A stretch of DNA of 64,000 nucleotides from Eutypella sp. D-1 (Eukaryota > Ascomycota > Sordariomycetes > Xylariales > Diatrypaceae): assembly GCA_023313575.1 (NCBI GenBank), contig JAJTTP010000003.1:1798001-1862000 (forward strand). The letters run 5' to 3'. This document shows positions 11,488 through 23,619 of this stretch, piece after piece (position 1 is the stretch's first letter; each line of letters begins with the position of its first letter). The position numbers and the translations under genes are program-made. The notes beneath the pieces are model-generated. The model saw only the letters and a program-made list of their open reading frames with translations. It did no database searches and had not been told where the DNA came from.

Positions 11488-14400
11488 TCTGTCTGAGGAA
11501 GTGAGTGGTATTATCCTGTGATAAGACACTTCGAAGAATCAAACCGCAAATCATATTAGCGTGGCTACTTCCAAGGGTCTGTATTCTAGACACTCGGCAA
11601 GAAACTAGGGAAGTAATTACACTGTGACTGACCTGATATGTGTGGCTTGGGTGTATACTCCACTGAGAGGATCGTATTTCTGGTCTTGGAGATAGTAGAT
11701 ATTTCTAGTACTAATCACCAACGCACGAAAATTGGTTGAATGTTGTAAACTGCTGATAATAGGTCTCCAGGGAGAGGCCTAAAAGGATTCAGCCCGAGGA
11801 GATCGTCGAGGCTATCTTGCTGGTAAGTGTGACCACTTGGGTATTAGTCAGTAGTGACAAAAGGTGGCATTAAGAATGAAGATGAATTTGGCAAGTATGG
11901 ACTTAGAGATAGTGTAGGCTAATCATCTAGAGAAGCTGAGGGGGTTCGTTATTGTGGTAGAAGAATCAAGTGTGGTACAGGTACAAGTGCGTTTGTTTGG
12001 TGGTTGTAAAGTAATGAACCTAGGAAACAAGCGGGCCTGCTACGCAAAGGATGGAAGGTAACCCTAAAAGGAAAGAGCAGATGGGCAAGCTTACCAAGTT
12101 GAGAGTGTGAAGAAAGCGAGGAAGTTTCCTTGGTTCAGACTGGAGAATTGAAGATGGCATAGGATAATTATATATAGGTGTGACACTACTGCTGGTAGTG
12201 GGAGAGGAGCCTGGGAATGGGTTAAAAAAATAAGGCTGGGTAAGTGAAGAGGAAGCGGCTAGTGAGATCGAGTGGGCATGTGGATGAGGAATCGTCTATT
12301 CAACAGGTTGTTCCAGATAATTAAACTAGACTTACCTTTGGATGGACTCTTGAACAAGTATTTGGGGTTGAGGTGATTTTGATGGGATGAGTGGCCTCAG
12401 AGGGGGCCTTGCTTTGATCAGTGAATATATGTTTGTGTACTGGATTGCTTGGAAGACATCCAGTCAGGTAGAGACCACTGAAGTAGGGGCCAGTCTGGGC
12501 AATGCTTTCGAGCCTGTTAGCCGACTCTGTGTAAATGAGAGCAGAAAAGATACGATGGTTTTCGGATGGCAAGCCAGCCTACATAATTAATGGCGAGAGT
12601 GGCTTGCCTACCAGAAATTAAACAGGTATAAGGTGAGAGTGGCTACTCTAGGCCAAATAGTATGACGAGCCGACTAATTGATCATCAAATATGTCAAGAC
12701 CGTCACTTATTCGCCTGACAAAATATGCCATCTGCTACCTTCTGGGGTGCTGACAGTGGAATGAAACCAGATACCGCTGAAGAGATTTTAAGCAAACTAC
12801 CTAGGTAGGCATCGAAAACAGATCTACGTGCAACTTACCACATATATTTGGGTTGAAATGAGTCCAGTAGGTTCGTACAGATCGTCCTTGTATGGTGAAT
12901 CTGTAAGAAAAGCGTGAGTAGAAGACTCCTGAGTGCTATAGTTGGGTCAAGGTAGGAGATTCCTTTGTGATGGAATCAATCAAGGGTGAATTAGAAGCAG
13001 ATACTTACCTCACTGCCCTAAAAGAGGTGCTTGCTGAAAACCTGTCGACTGATATGATGAAATGCTCCTGCAAAAGATATTGAGGGTTAGCATAACTACA
13101 CGTAGGTGAAGAAATATACATTAATGTAAATGTGTCTTGCTTTACATATGTGCCCCAAACATGTAACGGTGCAGGAGATAAAGAAGATAGGAGATAATTG
13201 AAGCTTTCTTAATCTAAAGTATGTCAATATGAAGGAAGCCATACTTCAATGGGCTCTGTAGTACTGTGTATGATACCAGTCCTAATAAAGGTTTTCGTCT
13301 TGAGAAAAAGGGACGGGTGTTGATACTTAAGAAACACGGGGGAAACCAACCAGGAGAATATTAACCCAGACAGTGATACCAGGCGAACTTGGCCCCTGGG
13401 TGCATAGATATTGGAAAACAGAGGCCGTTCGTGAGGACTTATCAGGTGGGCTAGTTTAGGTCCTTGCTATCTGGAGAGACAGAATTACTTCTAAGAGACG
13501 GGTCTACAACTAAGGTGGATAGGGGTAGTGATCAAGGATGTGAGGCCAATACGACAGGACAGGTCAGGTCAAGTGATATTCTACTGGAATTGAAGACCCG
13601 TCCTGGCTAGGGTTTGCATATATGCTTGATGGCCGTAGATAGGGCCCAGGTTTATATGATCTGGCTGTCACCTGTGTATTGACTGAAATTAAGACGACTG
13701 AAGGAGGATGATATGTGGTAAGGGTGGTAGTTCAAGAACTGTGGTGGTTCAAAAGAGGTAAATTGAAATTTGACTGTTCAATATCACACCAAGGGAATGT
13801 CGTCCAAGTACCTAAAGGGATAAGAGGCGGAGGGTATAAATCATGGATCTACAAAAGGCCCAAGAGTGAGTGGTGAAAGTGTTGGATTATGAAGTGTTCA
13901 AGTAAAGGGGAGAAGAACTGGCAAGCCATGGAGGTGATTAATAATTGTAAAAACCAGAGTTGGTGGGGGATGGGGGACATTTGGGACAAGAAAGAAAAGC
14001 TTACCTCATAAGACCAGAAGCACAGCTCTGGAGGGCAGTAGTCATAGGTTGTCGCAATTTCCTGCGCATACATCAATGTAGTTGATGAATGGAAGGAGCC
14101 GCCTCAGATGAATAAGGGTCTGCTATTAGTAAAATCGTGAAATTGCTGCATATCAAGATGCGCCTTCCTATATGACTACCTAAGTAGAAGAAAGTGAAAC
14201 CATCCCCCCCCAAAAGAAAAATCTGAACTTGCTATGAGGAAAGGTGCGAGCTGTATGTAGGGTTATGTTCAAGTTTGCTCCTGCCCACACAATCTATCTA
14301 CCTTGGGACTGGTGGTTTTTATCACAATCATCATGCCTTTAAGGGGTTATTGCCATTATCTGATGTAATGTGTTATATTCAGACTAGCTTCTGGCATACA

Positions 14401-15825
14401 TTCACATCCTTCCAACTCTTGGGTAGTACCTACCCAGGTAGGTGGTTTAAGCACTTGTTCAGATCTACCTCCCATAGATGGGATGATGGAGAAGAGTAAA
14501 TAGGCTATTTGGGGCAATATTGAAAGGCGGAGTGCCCAGGTGGCTACTTACTACTTTTATTACCTGCACATGTGCTGCACAATTTCTACTATGTGGCAGT
14601 CAGGAGCTCTTGTGACACCATACTAGTGATCCCATTTCAGATGATCAAGCAAGTACTTTGCCTAAGATAGGAAAGGTAAATTTTGAAACCTGCCTTAGCC
14701 AGGTATTCCAATACTTGTGTTAAGTATTCCATGTCAGGATGTTTTCTGCATCAGTAACGAAAAGAGTACGCTGGAATCTACAGAGAGAAGACAGTTAATC
14801 TGACAACTCTGGGAGCCTAGCATACCTCAGTACCCAGGTATGCCTGATATTCTGCACTTGACAGTTTATAGCTGAACAAAATACTACCTGAATTATATCT
14901 TGCTCATGAAACTTAATAGGTACCTAGGTAGGCAGAGAGAGTGGTTTGATGGTTAAGTTTTTATCCTGTACTTGCTTTGGAGCACTGACTTGACAAGTTG
15001 CAAGCTTCAAGAAATCCATCTTCCTTTTTTCGTAAGGAAAGAAGTTAAACAAATGCTATTTAGGCAGTGGTGAAAGAAAGCCTTAAGTGCATATATACTG
15101 GCAGAAATTGGATGGGTTATGAAGCTGCAGTATTGGAGGCATTTGGGCCATCTATCATACTATGGATGGTGGTGGTTGGTGGTGCTCAAAAAAAGGGATG
15201 AGGTTATGCGCCACAATATAACTAATGCAAACGGACCGGTGCAGCTGCGCCACATAGTTAGATTTTATGCAGTACTTGCATAGCGCATACGCATTAATAC
15301 GGGGCCTTAAATAGCGTTGCCTGGATCGTGGGGAAGATATGCATGGCAGCAGCCATGGGGAACTTGGTTGACTGAAATCAAGTGGACCCCCTCTACCTAT
15401 AGCGGAGGTGTACTACTGGATTATATCGCTACTTAGGTAGGCTCCTACTTACCTACCACTTTACTGATTTAGATGGAACAACTATATTTATTACACAACT
15501 TCAACCAGTAGCGCCACCCCCCTACCCCCCTTACCCCCCCCTACTTAGATCATCGATGTAATGCACTGGCTCCTTTGAATTGTCCTAGACCAGCTCGCAT
15601 CCTCGGAACCTTGATACGGCCGCTAGTCCGGAATCCCGGAGATACGGGCACGACCGGACTGCATCCGATCGTAGCCAGCCGTCTTCGAACTTCCTCGACA
15701 GCATTGCGACCGAACCGCCGATATCTTCCGGGTCTGGCCTCACTCTAGAAGAGTCCAGTTTGGGATTCTGCTCCTCCCCAACTCCTGCGAGATATCTGCA
15801 TACCCTGCAATAGTACCACTTCAGC
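11488..15825. other. Long region upstream of mei2-like gene, probable spliced leader, then Sec15 promoter
   Basis: No protein-like frame was found in 4.3 kb. On the minus strand an acceptor (CCTCAG, 11492-11497) lies just above the mei2-like ATG. Donor-like GTAAG sites occur near 12089, 12336, 13007 and 14003. I infer a multi-exon 5' untranslated leader for the mei2-like gene, which is common for fungal developmental regulators. The stretch from about 15300 to 15825 should hold the Sec15 promoter; it contains C-rich runs near 15518-15540. Confidence 0.45.
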
Positions 15826-18800
15826 ATGCCACCCCGAAGAGCGCAGAACTATGATGACTACGGCACCGCCGTGCATCAGATCATCTTGTCGACGTCAGAT
15901 GCCGAGTTCCTCGACCAGTTGATCCCCGTCCTCAAAGACGCCACCGCGACCAACCGTTCCAGCGCCCTCACCCAGAACCTCTCACAGTACGCCGACGACC
16001 GCGAGACCGACATCGAACGGATCGGCCTGACGAAGCACGAGGAGTTCCTGAGCTCCGTCAACCAGCTTCAAGATGTCCGCGAGCGCACCGTCGCCCTGAC
16101 GGCCGAGATTCTCAAGCTGAACCAGTCCATCCAGGCGAGCACCGAGCAGCTGGCCGAGCAGAAACAGGCCTTGGTCGATACGCGGGCCGTTCGTGAGAAC
16201 ATCTCAGAGGTCTCAGATGCCCTCAAAGAGTCCCTAAAGATCCTGCACGCCGTCAATAACTCCCATGAGTTGATCCGCAAGAAGAAGTACTATGGCGCCC
16301 TCAAGTCCCTCGACGACCTCCAGAACGAATTTCTCATACCCACGCTCCAAAACAAATACGCGACGCAGCATCGGCTCGCCTACATGATACAAAAGTCCAT
16401 CCCCGCCTCTCAGAAGACTATATCTGAAGCCGTCATGAACGACCTGAATACATGGCTATTCCGTATCAGGGAGACATCTCAGTTTCTAGGCGAGGTCGCC
16501 TTCTACCACACCAACATGCGCCGCACACGGCAGCGAGAACGAATCGAGAACGATGAGTTCCTGTCCCAGTTCAAGTTGAACTCCGCTATCGAACTCGTGT
16601 TCGACGAGAGCGAAGAATACGACGTCCTTGACAATGAGGAGTTGCAGGTGGGTTTCTTAATCGGCACGACGCCATTCTCTTCTCTATATCTGGCTGACGA
16701 GAGGAAAAAGGTCGACTTCACACCCCTGTTCGAGGCCCTACATATCCACGAAGCACTTGGCCAGAGCGATAAGTTCCGGGCAGAATATGCAGCTACGAGA
16801 AGGAGACAGAAAGAATTGCTCCTACCGAGTTCGGTTACTCTCACAACCGATGACGAGTCTTCGCTAAGTAGCTTGCTGGAGGGCATAGCTGGCTTTGCCA
16901 TCATCGAAAAAGCTACCATGCGGCGGGCGCCACAGCTACGTACAGCAATTGATGTAGGATAGCCTGGGGACCCTTATGTGCCGCTTTCCGCTGACCGCTT
17001 CTGTAGGTCGAGGAACTCTGGGATTCCATGTGCTCCGTGGCGATATCCCTGGCATCGAAGGCATTGACTGACGTTACCAATGCCGAAATTATTCTCAAAC
17101 TCAAAACGATGATTGCGCTTTTTATCCAAACCATGGCGGTATGACCCCCCCGATCTCTATTACATCTGAAAGCAATAATAACAGTTATGTAGGGCTGGGG
17201 GTATTCTGTCTCTAGACTTGACGAATTTCTAGTTGATTTGTTCGACAAATATGCCGACCTCCTCAAACGGAGATTTAGCGAAGATTTCCAGGAGGTGAGT
17301 ACAGGAGCCCTGATATCTATTGGCTACAGAGAAGAATACTGACAACTGCAGATCGTCTCTACCGATGACTACATGCCCATGGCCATCAACTCGCGAGAGG
17401 AGTACGAGAAGGTTGTTAACGTCAGCTGGTTCTCGCAAGACAAGGACATCGAGGACCTCACGTGAGTCCTGCTCCTCGCCCCCCTACAAAGTATTTCCTA
17501 GTCTTCTGACACTCATATCTGCTAGGTTCCCATGCGTACTACCGTTCTCGCAGATGTACCCGTTGTGTTGCATCGATATCCGGAATTTCCTGAACCAGTT
17601 CTACTTCTTCTCGGATGACCACTTCCAACACCCCAATAAGATCGACGAGACTCTGCGAAAGGTAAAAATACAGTTTTTTTGAGACCCGGCCACGACTTGA
17701 AGTGATGTGACGTATGGCTTCTTATTTTGGATTCAGACATGCTGACGACATCGACAGTCGCTGGACGAACTGCTCACCGAGAAGGTGTGCCAGTCCCTGG
17801 TAGAGCGACTAAGCTCGCAGTACCTGGGCCAGATCGTGCAAATCCTGATCAACCTGGAGCACTTCGAGACGGCGTGCCAGGAGCTAGAGCAGCTGCTGAT
17901 CCAGGCGCGGTCGTCGGCGTCGGCGGGGGGTCCGCTGACGCTGGCAGCGACGGAACAGTTCCGGGGCCACAAGAAGACGGCGGAGAAGCGCATCTTCGAG
18001 GTCGTCAACTCCAAGATCGACGACCTCGTCGAGACCGCCGAGTACGACTGGACTGCCAACTTCCCGCCCGTCGAGCCCAGCAACTACATGCAGACCCTGA
18101 CCCGCTACCTCTCCAACATCATGAACTCCACCCTCCTCGGCTTGCCCCGCGAGATCAAGGAGCTCATCTACTTTGACGCGCTCAGCCACGCGTCGAGCAT
18201 GATCCTGGTGAGTTGAGAGAGGAGACCGTCCCGGATGTGACAACCTCTAGTCCCTATATCCTGCTATTCTTTAAAACGGACACCCTGCCACCCCTCTCTC
18301 AAACGATTTGAAGAAAAAGTCCATATGCTAACCACTATTCCCCGCGGGGTAACACCATAGGCCCTACCGCTCTCGCCAGACGTGAAGAAGATCAACCCGC
18401 ACGGGGTGGCGGCGCTGGCGAAGGACGTGCGGCACCTGACGGACTTCGTGGACGGGCTGGAGAACGGGTTCATGCTGCGCTCGAACCTCGACGAGCTCGA
18501 GCAGACCATCCAGCTGCTGCAGTCCGACAACACCGACGAGTTCTTCGACATCTCCACCCGCAACAAGAAGTACGGCCGCGTCGACGCCATGAACGGGCCC
18601 ATCCTGCTCGAGAAGTACGTCTTTTCTCTCTCTTTTCTTTTCTTTTCTTTGCTTCGTTCTTCTCTTATTCCTTCGTGCATCCTGCGCGCACTGCACTGCA
18701 CGAACGGAATACGTAGACATGATAGCTAACGATCTCTCTCTTATCTTATCCAGGCTTACCCACCATGTCTCGACCACAGGCCAGGCGGCACAGCGCTTCG

Positions 18801-18838
18801 CCAACTTCTCGTCGAACCTATCGTCGCGGTTCAAGTAA
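15826..18838 (+). CDS. sec15: Exocyst complex subunit Sec15
   Basis: Nine exons encode 777 residues: 15826-16647, 16711-16953, 17007-17138, 17193-17294, 17352-17461, 17526-17661, 17758-18207, 18361-18614 and 18754-18838. Length and colinear motifs fit the Sec15/EXOC6 family: VDFTPLFEALHIHEALG, SDKFRAEYAATRR, LLEGIAGFAIIEKATM, EELWDSMC, GWGYSVSRLDEFL and KRRFSEDFQEIVSTDDYMP. Sec15 binds the Rab GTPase Sec4 and links secretory vesicles to the exocyst at the growing tip. The N-terminal third (about residues 75-150) is a heptad-rich coiled-coil region typical of exocyst rods. The first intron (16648-16710) is 63 nt, in frame and free of stop codons, so a naive frame reads straight through it; family alignment (LQ joined to VDFTPLF) and a CTGAC branch point support its removal. 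Its 3' end faces hap5. Confidence 0.95.
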
Positions 18839-19440
18839 AGGGGGGAAAAAGGGGGAAGATTCTTAAATACCTGGGCGGGGCGAGCCGCTCCGCGCGAAGC
18901 GCCTGGGTTTTTCAAAATCACGGTCTTTATATCCGATGTCACGACAAGCATGCGGGCGAACGGCGTTGTTCAGAATAAAATATCAATGTACACGGACATG
19001 TATGACTTTTATGGGACAATTCTCGCATTCTTTCTTTCTAAGACTGTTGTTGTTACCCTTGCTTGTCCTTCCCGCCCCAGCCTAACTAATCCCACGACGT
19101 ACAGCGAACAATCCCGTGTCGGAAGGGGGTAGGAAAAGAGGAAGGAGGAAAAAAAGTGAAGGTTCCTGCTATGCGTGCTCACATTGTGAAACACTTTCTC
19201 TTAGTTGCGAAGAAAACGTGTGGAAGGAAAACCCTGAAAGCAAAAACCCTTGCGCCGGACTCTCCTCGGAAGAATAAGAAAAGGGAAGAAATAGCCGTAC
19301 TGGACGGAGTATGGCCCAATCATCAGCCATAAAGCAGCAACTCTTCTTCGTGTTCATGTACCTCGTTGCTTGCCGCTTCGGCAGGCACCCCTCTAGGGTG
19401 CTGGGTTTGGATCATAGCCCGCCGGGGGTGGGGGGAGGCG
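18839..19440. other. Convergent 3' intergenic region, sec15 and hap5
   Basis: Short region between two converging genes; it should hold both 3' untranslated ends. No coding or RNA gene is seen. Confidence 0.7.
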
Positions 19441-20552
19441 CTATTGTTGCTGCGGCATGCCCGGATAGGCATACATATTCTCCATGTCACCGTACATCGG
19501 CGGCGGCTGCTGTTGGCCGTAGGGGGCCCCGGGCCCTGGCTGTACTTGATTAGCGTACATAGCCGCGGGGCGGTACTCCTGATCCGGCGCAATAGCATGC
19601 CCGCCCATCCCGTAGTCGGCAGGCGCCATGTGCTGGTGGTTAGGCGCGCCAGGCATGCCGTGCTGGCCAGGCATCTGGCCACCCGCGGGTGGTACGCCTC
19701 CCTGGGCGGACTGTGCCTGAGCCGGGTTCGCGCGCTTGGCATGACTGGCCTCCTCGCGCGGTACGATGTCGATCAGGAAGTCGAACATGTCACTCTTGGC
19801 CAATGCAGAGGCAATGTCGGATCGCTGCAATGTCCGGCGCTTGTTCTCTTCGGCATGGATCCAGGCGCGCATGGTGAGCTCGGTGATGAATATGTCGCAT
19901 CCCTTAGCGAAGAGGATGGGGGCCTCAGCCGAGATCATCTTCACCTCCGGGTCGGCTTTCATGACCTTCTTGATGCGAGCGAGCGGTAGCTGGTGTATCT
20001 TGTAATCATGCTGGTCGGACTCGAGGTGGTTAATGGTCTGCTGCCAGTAGGTTGTCAGGATATCCTTGAATTGACCGTGTAGACCCTGATGTACGTTTGC
20101 CCAAGGCCCGGTGTAGAGCTCGGCAGGTGCGAAACCGGAAGTCGCGAGCTAGAAATCATGCGATTAGCAGTAGTCCCGGGGAGGAAATGGTTGGACGACA
20201 TGGCGATATTGGGCGGGAGGGGACGAAAGGAGGGTTTGCGCTCATCTCCAAGTTGAGAAAGTGGTGTGTGAAGCTGGAAAAGGCGGTGATACTTACTGCT
20301 GCACTAGCGCCTGTAAATAGACATTATTAGCTACCTAGGTACGTTACACGAGACAAAAGGGCAATATTCCATGTTTTGCGCGACAAAATGGCAAATGGGG
20401 AAAAAAGAGATGTGATAGATAGCCATTAAGCATATAAAATTGGAAGCGACTGAAGTGATTGACTTACCATAATGACCTCCATGTCTGGTGTCATAGGTGG
20501 GTGGTTCTGCTCCCCGCGACGACTGGGGGTGATTTGACGAGGACTGGTCCAT
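19441..20552 (-). CDS. hap5: CCAAT-binding complex subunit Hap5/HapE (NF-YC)
   Basis: Three exons, 20552-20468, 20310-20297 and 20148-19441, encode 268 residues. The histone-fold core is unmistakable: [36 protein letters not shown] and [19 protein letters not shown] (about residues 85-160). Before it, about 48-84 ([20 protein letters not shown] and on), is the segment that fungal Hap5 proteins add for recruiting the Hap4/HapX type partner. Hap5 pairs with Hap3, and with Hap2 binds CCAAT boxes to control respiration, nitrogen and iron genes. The C-terminus is Pro/Gln/Gly/Met-rich. Exon 2 is only 14 nt (GASAA across the junctions) with good signals on both sides; without it the reading frame breaks. 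Several CCAAT boxes lie upstream, which would permit self-regulation. Confidence 0.95.
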
Positions 20553-20660
20553 TGCGATGGCGACGACTCTTTTTTAGGTCTCTACGCTGAGAGGATGCTT
20601 CAATCCAATTAATCGCCTTATCCTGCGCGTCTTGTCTGCGACTCTCGGCTTTAATAAGCT

Positions 20661-20675
20661 GGGGGGGGGGGGGGG
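20661..20675. repeat. Poly-G run, 15 bases
   Basis: Uninterrupted G tract 109 bases upstream of the hap5 ATG, on the plus strand (poly-C on the hap5 sense strand). Length may be unreliable in the assembly. Confidence 0.9.
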
Positions 20676-20745
20676 TTGATGGTGGGAGGGGTTGGTTGGT
20701 TATTTGGTTGGTTGTTTTAGTTGGTCTTGTTCTGTTCCAAGGTTG

Positions 20746-21407
20746 ATTGGGTGGTTGGATAGAAGAAGTCGACTGGACTAGACGGACGGAACGGAGCGAG
20801 CTTTTCGTTCGAGTCTTGAGTCTCGAGCTTCCAAGGTTCTAGACGCTTGTTCCCGTAATATGATTATCTATCGCACAAGGGTGTACGAAATAATCAATCA
20901 ATCAATCAATCACCAGTCGCGGATGGTGATTAGGTAGTGAAGGTACAGGCAGGTAGGTAGTGTAGTGTAGGTATGTAGGTAGTGTAGCATCAAGTTGTAC
21001 CAAGTACCAAAAGTGCCGGACGGATTGAATTAGCTTCAGCCAAAGAGAGTGCCCAGTGTTGTTTTTCTGTTGTTTGAATTGTTTACGCCGGACCGGGGGA
21101 AGGGGGGGAGGAGCCGCGTGGTGATGTAACTGGGAAGTTTGGGCTGGGCTGTACTGGCTGGTCGGCGGATGTCCTGGTTGGGCTGGTATTTTTCCCGGCG
21201 GAGTTGCTTAACCTTAGCTAGGTACCTAAGTACTAGGTAGAGGTAGGTATAGGTAGAGGTATCAACAACTTTTAGATGGGATTGAGATGGGATTGGGGAT
21301 ATTGATTGGCCGAGTTATCAAGCTGGATGCTGGCTCGATACCGGCTGGGTGAAGAATAGCGTGGCGTGGTGCGGGAGTAACGGGCGGGATTGACGAATAT
21401 TGATTGG
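20746..21407 (-). promoter_or_regulatory. Cluster of CCAAT boxes upstream of hap5
   Basis: On the hap5 sense strand CCAAT occurs at 20746-20750, 21292-21296, 21305-21309 and 21403-21407, all in the same orientation, about 200 to 860 bases above the ATG. One in the opposite orientation lies at 20605-20609. These are the target of the complex that Hap5 belongs to. A functional role is inferred; five-base motifs also arise by chance. Confidence 0.35.
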
Positions 21408-23619
21408 GTGGGGTTTCAATAGTGTCAGGGTGTTGGTGTTGTGTACCTGATGAACCTGCTTGATCTGATAACTACTTAGGTGCCTAAGTAAGTGTAGCTG
21501 ATAGTTATTCGTCTATCTGTCTTCAAGAGAACTCCAGGAGATCTTTGATTGTATGAACCACCCAAGTAGATCAAAAGGTGGAGGTGGACTCGGGAGCTGA
21601 AAGTGGACGGTTAAGGTCCTTGGGAATTATTCAGACTGGGGGATTATCTTCTCGAGTCGGGTATCGTATCGGGACGGCGCTTAACAAACTCAGAAAGTGA
21701 ATGTTAAAAGCTGATAGACTCCGTATTATGTCAGGATTGCGGGGGCCGAGTCCAAGATAACCTTGGAACGGTCCTTATCGTTTGCTTATCTGGAGAGCTT
21801 CCAGTATTCTAACGTTCCTTCCCTTCCGGTGTCTGTATGTACCTGTGTACCTGTCAGATTTCAAATCTCCAGAAGGCCAGCAGCTGGCCGGGGACTGGTC
21901 CTACTATGTTAAGTCCTACTAACCTTGGAAGATTGGATGGACTGAGCTTGTTTGTAGTCCTGCCCTTCCTCAATTTTATGGGACAAACCACACCGGCAGA
22001 GACAGCTTGAGAGCCAAACAGCCAGTGGCCGACCAGGTTGGAGGTTTGCCACTGTGATCTAACTAGTAGAGGCCAGGCTGCCAGGGTCTATTGGAATTAT
22101 GGCCGTTAAGCTGACTGACTGTGACTGGTCAATGCCTCGCCGGAGCTGGGCAAGCTGTACCAAGCTGTGTAAATTGTACACGGTAAGTGGATGACAGGAC
22201 TCGAGCTTATGGGTTATCCCGACCAAACACCGTCCAGGAACACAGATATACAGATGCAGGTGAGGAAGGCTGGTGGCGAAATTTTCGAACGAGAAAAGTA
22301 AATGAATAAGTTCTTCCTGGATATGGAGAAAAGGACATAAGTAGACAGGGCAATGGGTTGGTAATGTTATGTATTCATTAAAGTGTGCTCAGTAGTACTA
22401 GTTTCATTCTGGCGTGCGGGCAGGTTGATGAGTTGGACAACAACAACAACGACAACGACAACAACTGAGCAAGCTCTAACAATGACGTCGGGGGTTTTCT
22501 TTCATATTTAACATCATAAGATGAACATTATATCATTTAACAAATACCTACGTACTGGATCAGATCATCGATGGGATGATGGCCTTTCTTTCTTCTCACT
22601 ACTAGTCTAACCTAAGTACTTACCTACCTGTACTATCCCTCCTATCCAAGTAGAGCTACTTGATTACTCCCGTCTATTCTACCTATTCTGAAGTATGTAG
22701 TGCACAGCACAGCACAACACGACATAATACAACACAGCACAAAACATGCAGGGCTTATCTTCGCTACTAAGCTTGCTACTGCTGCCGCGACTATTGCTAA
22801 CTCCTGGGAGAGCGATGCCGCGAAAACTGGGCTGCCTCAAAAGCAGCCAGGGATATGAATCAAATCGATGCCAACGCATCGTTGGTTGGGCATCAGTGAC
22901 ACCTCCAAGGGTTGGCCAAATCAGCAAACCCGTTGACCCCTTGACAATGCCTCATCCGAAGTACTCATGTGAGTGCCAGAGAGTCTCAATAATGACAGGG
23001 GTTATCGGGATGTCTTTTTCTTGTGTTTTCGGGCTTCAGGTGACACGATTAGTCTGGTGGTGGCCCAAGGATAAATACCTTCTTAACCTTACGTATGTAA
23101 GTCAAGCTGGAGTTGCAAAAGGACCAAGCAAACCAGCAACCGATAAGGCTGCCCTTATTACGGATCATATATCACTACGTAGACCTAGAGTAGTACCCAG
23201 CTGCCCAGACAGTCAGGGAGAACGGGCTCGGGGCTGAGGGACAACAAGACCTGTCTGCCTGTGGTCCTCTGAACAGGCAAGACAGGCAAACTGGAGGTTT
23301 GTAGGTTCCAACCTTGAAGCTAGCGCCAGCTGTGTAATGGGCAGCCCTGCATTACATCTAATCATTGGGCAATAATAGGGTTGGGTTCCCACTTTAAAAT
23401 GGAGTCAGAAGTCAAGCCACATGTTTCTGCACTAAGTGAGGCAGACTAAGTAAGTACCTAGGTACGTTTTGCACAGCCTCATCTCTCTAAGCTCAGGTAA
23501 GCTACAGATGTACTTTGTACCTTTCCAAGCCCAATGATCCCAACCTTCGGAAAATTTATCGCCAATTTTTTTTTTCTTCTCCCCGAACTTGACTTTCTTG
23601 TCCTTCGACCAACCACAAC

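Larger units (their letters stand above)
20553..23619. other. Divergent intergenic region, hap5 and fcf2
   Basis: About 3.1 kb shared by two diverging genes. Nearest hap5 are a GA-rich leader, a 15-base G run and several CCAAT boxes. Further on are AATC repeats (about 20894-20911), CCTAGGTA palindromes and an ACA/CGACAA-rich tract near 22436-22467. Near fcf2, CTCATCTC (23478-23485) and GAAAATTTATC (about 23560) loosely resemble the PAC and RRPE elements of ribosome-biogenesis promoters; this is suggestive only. A 163-codon ATG frame at 22746-23237 has no recognisable domain and is not called. Confidence 0.5.

Noticed and set aside
22746..23237. 163-codon ATG frame with a Leu-rich start that looks like a signal peptide
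   Set aside because: Only the first 20 residues look protein-like; the rest has no domain or codon pattern and the frame spans intron-like sequence. It could be real but cannot be supported.
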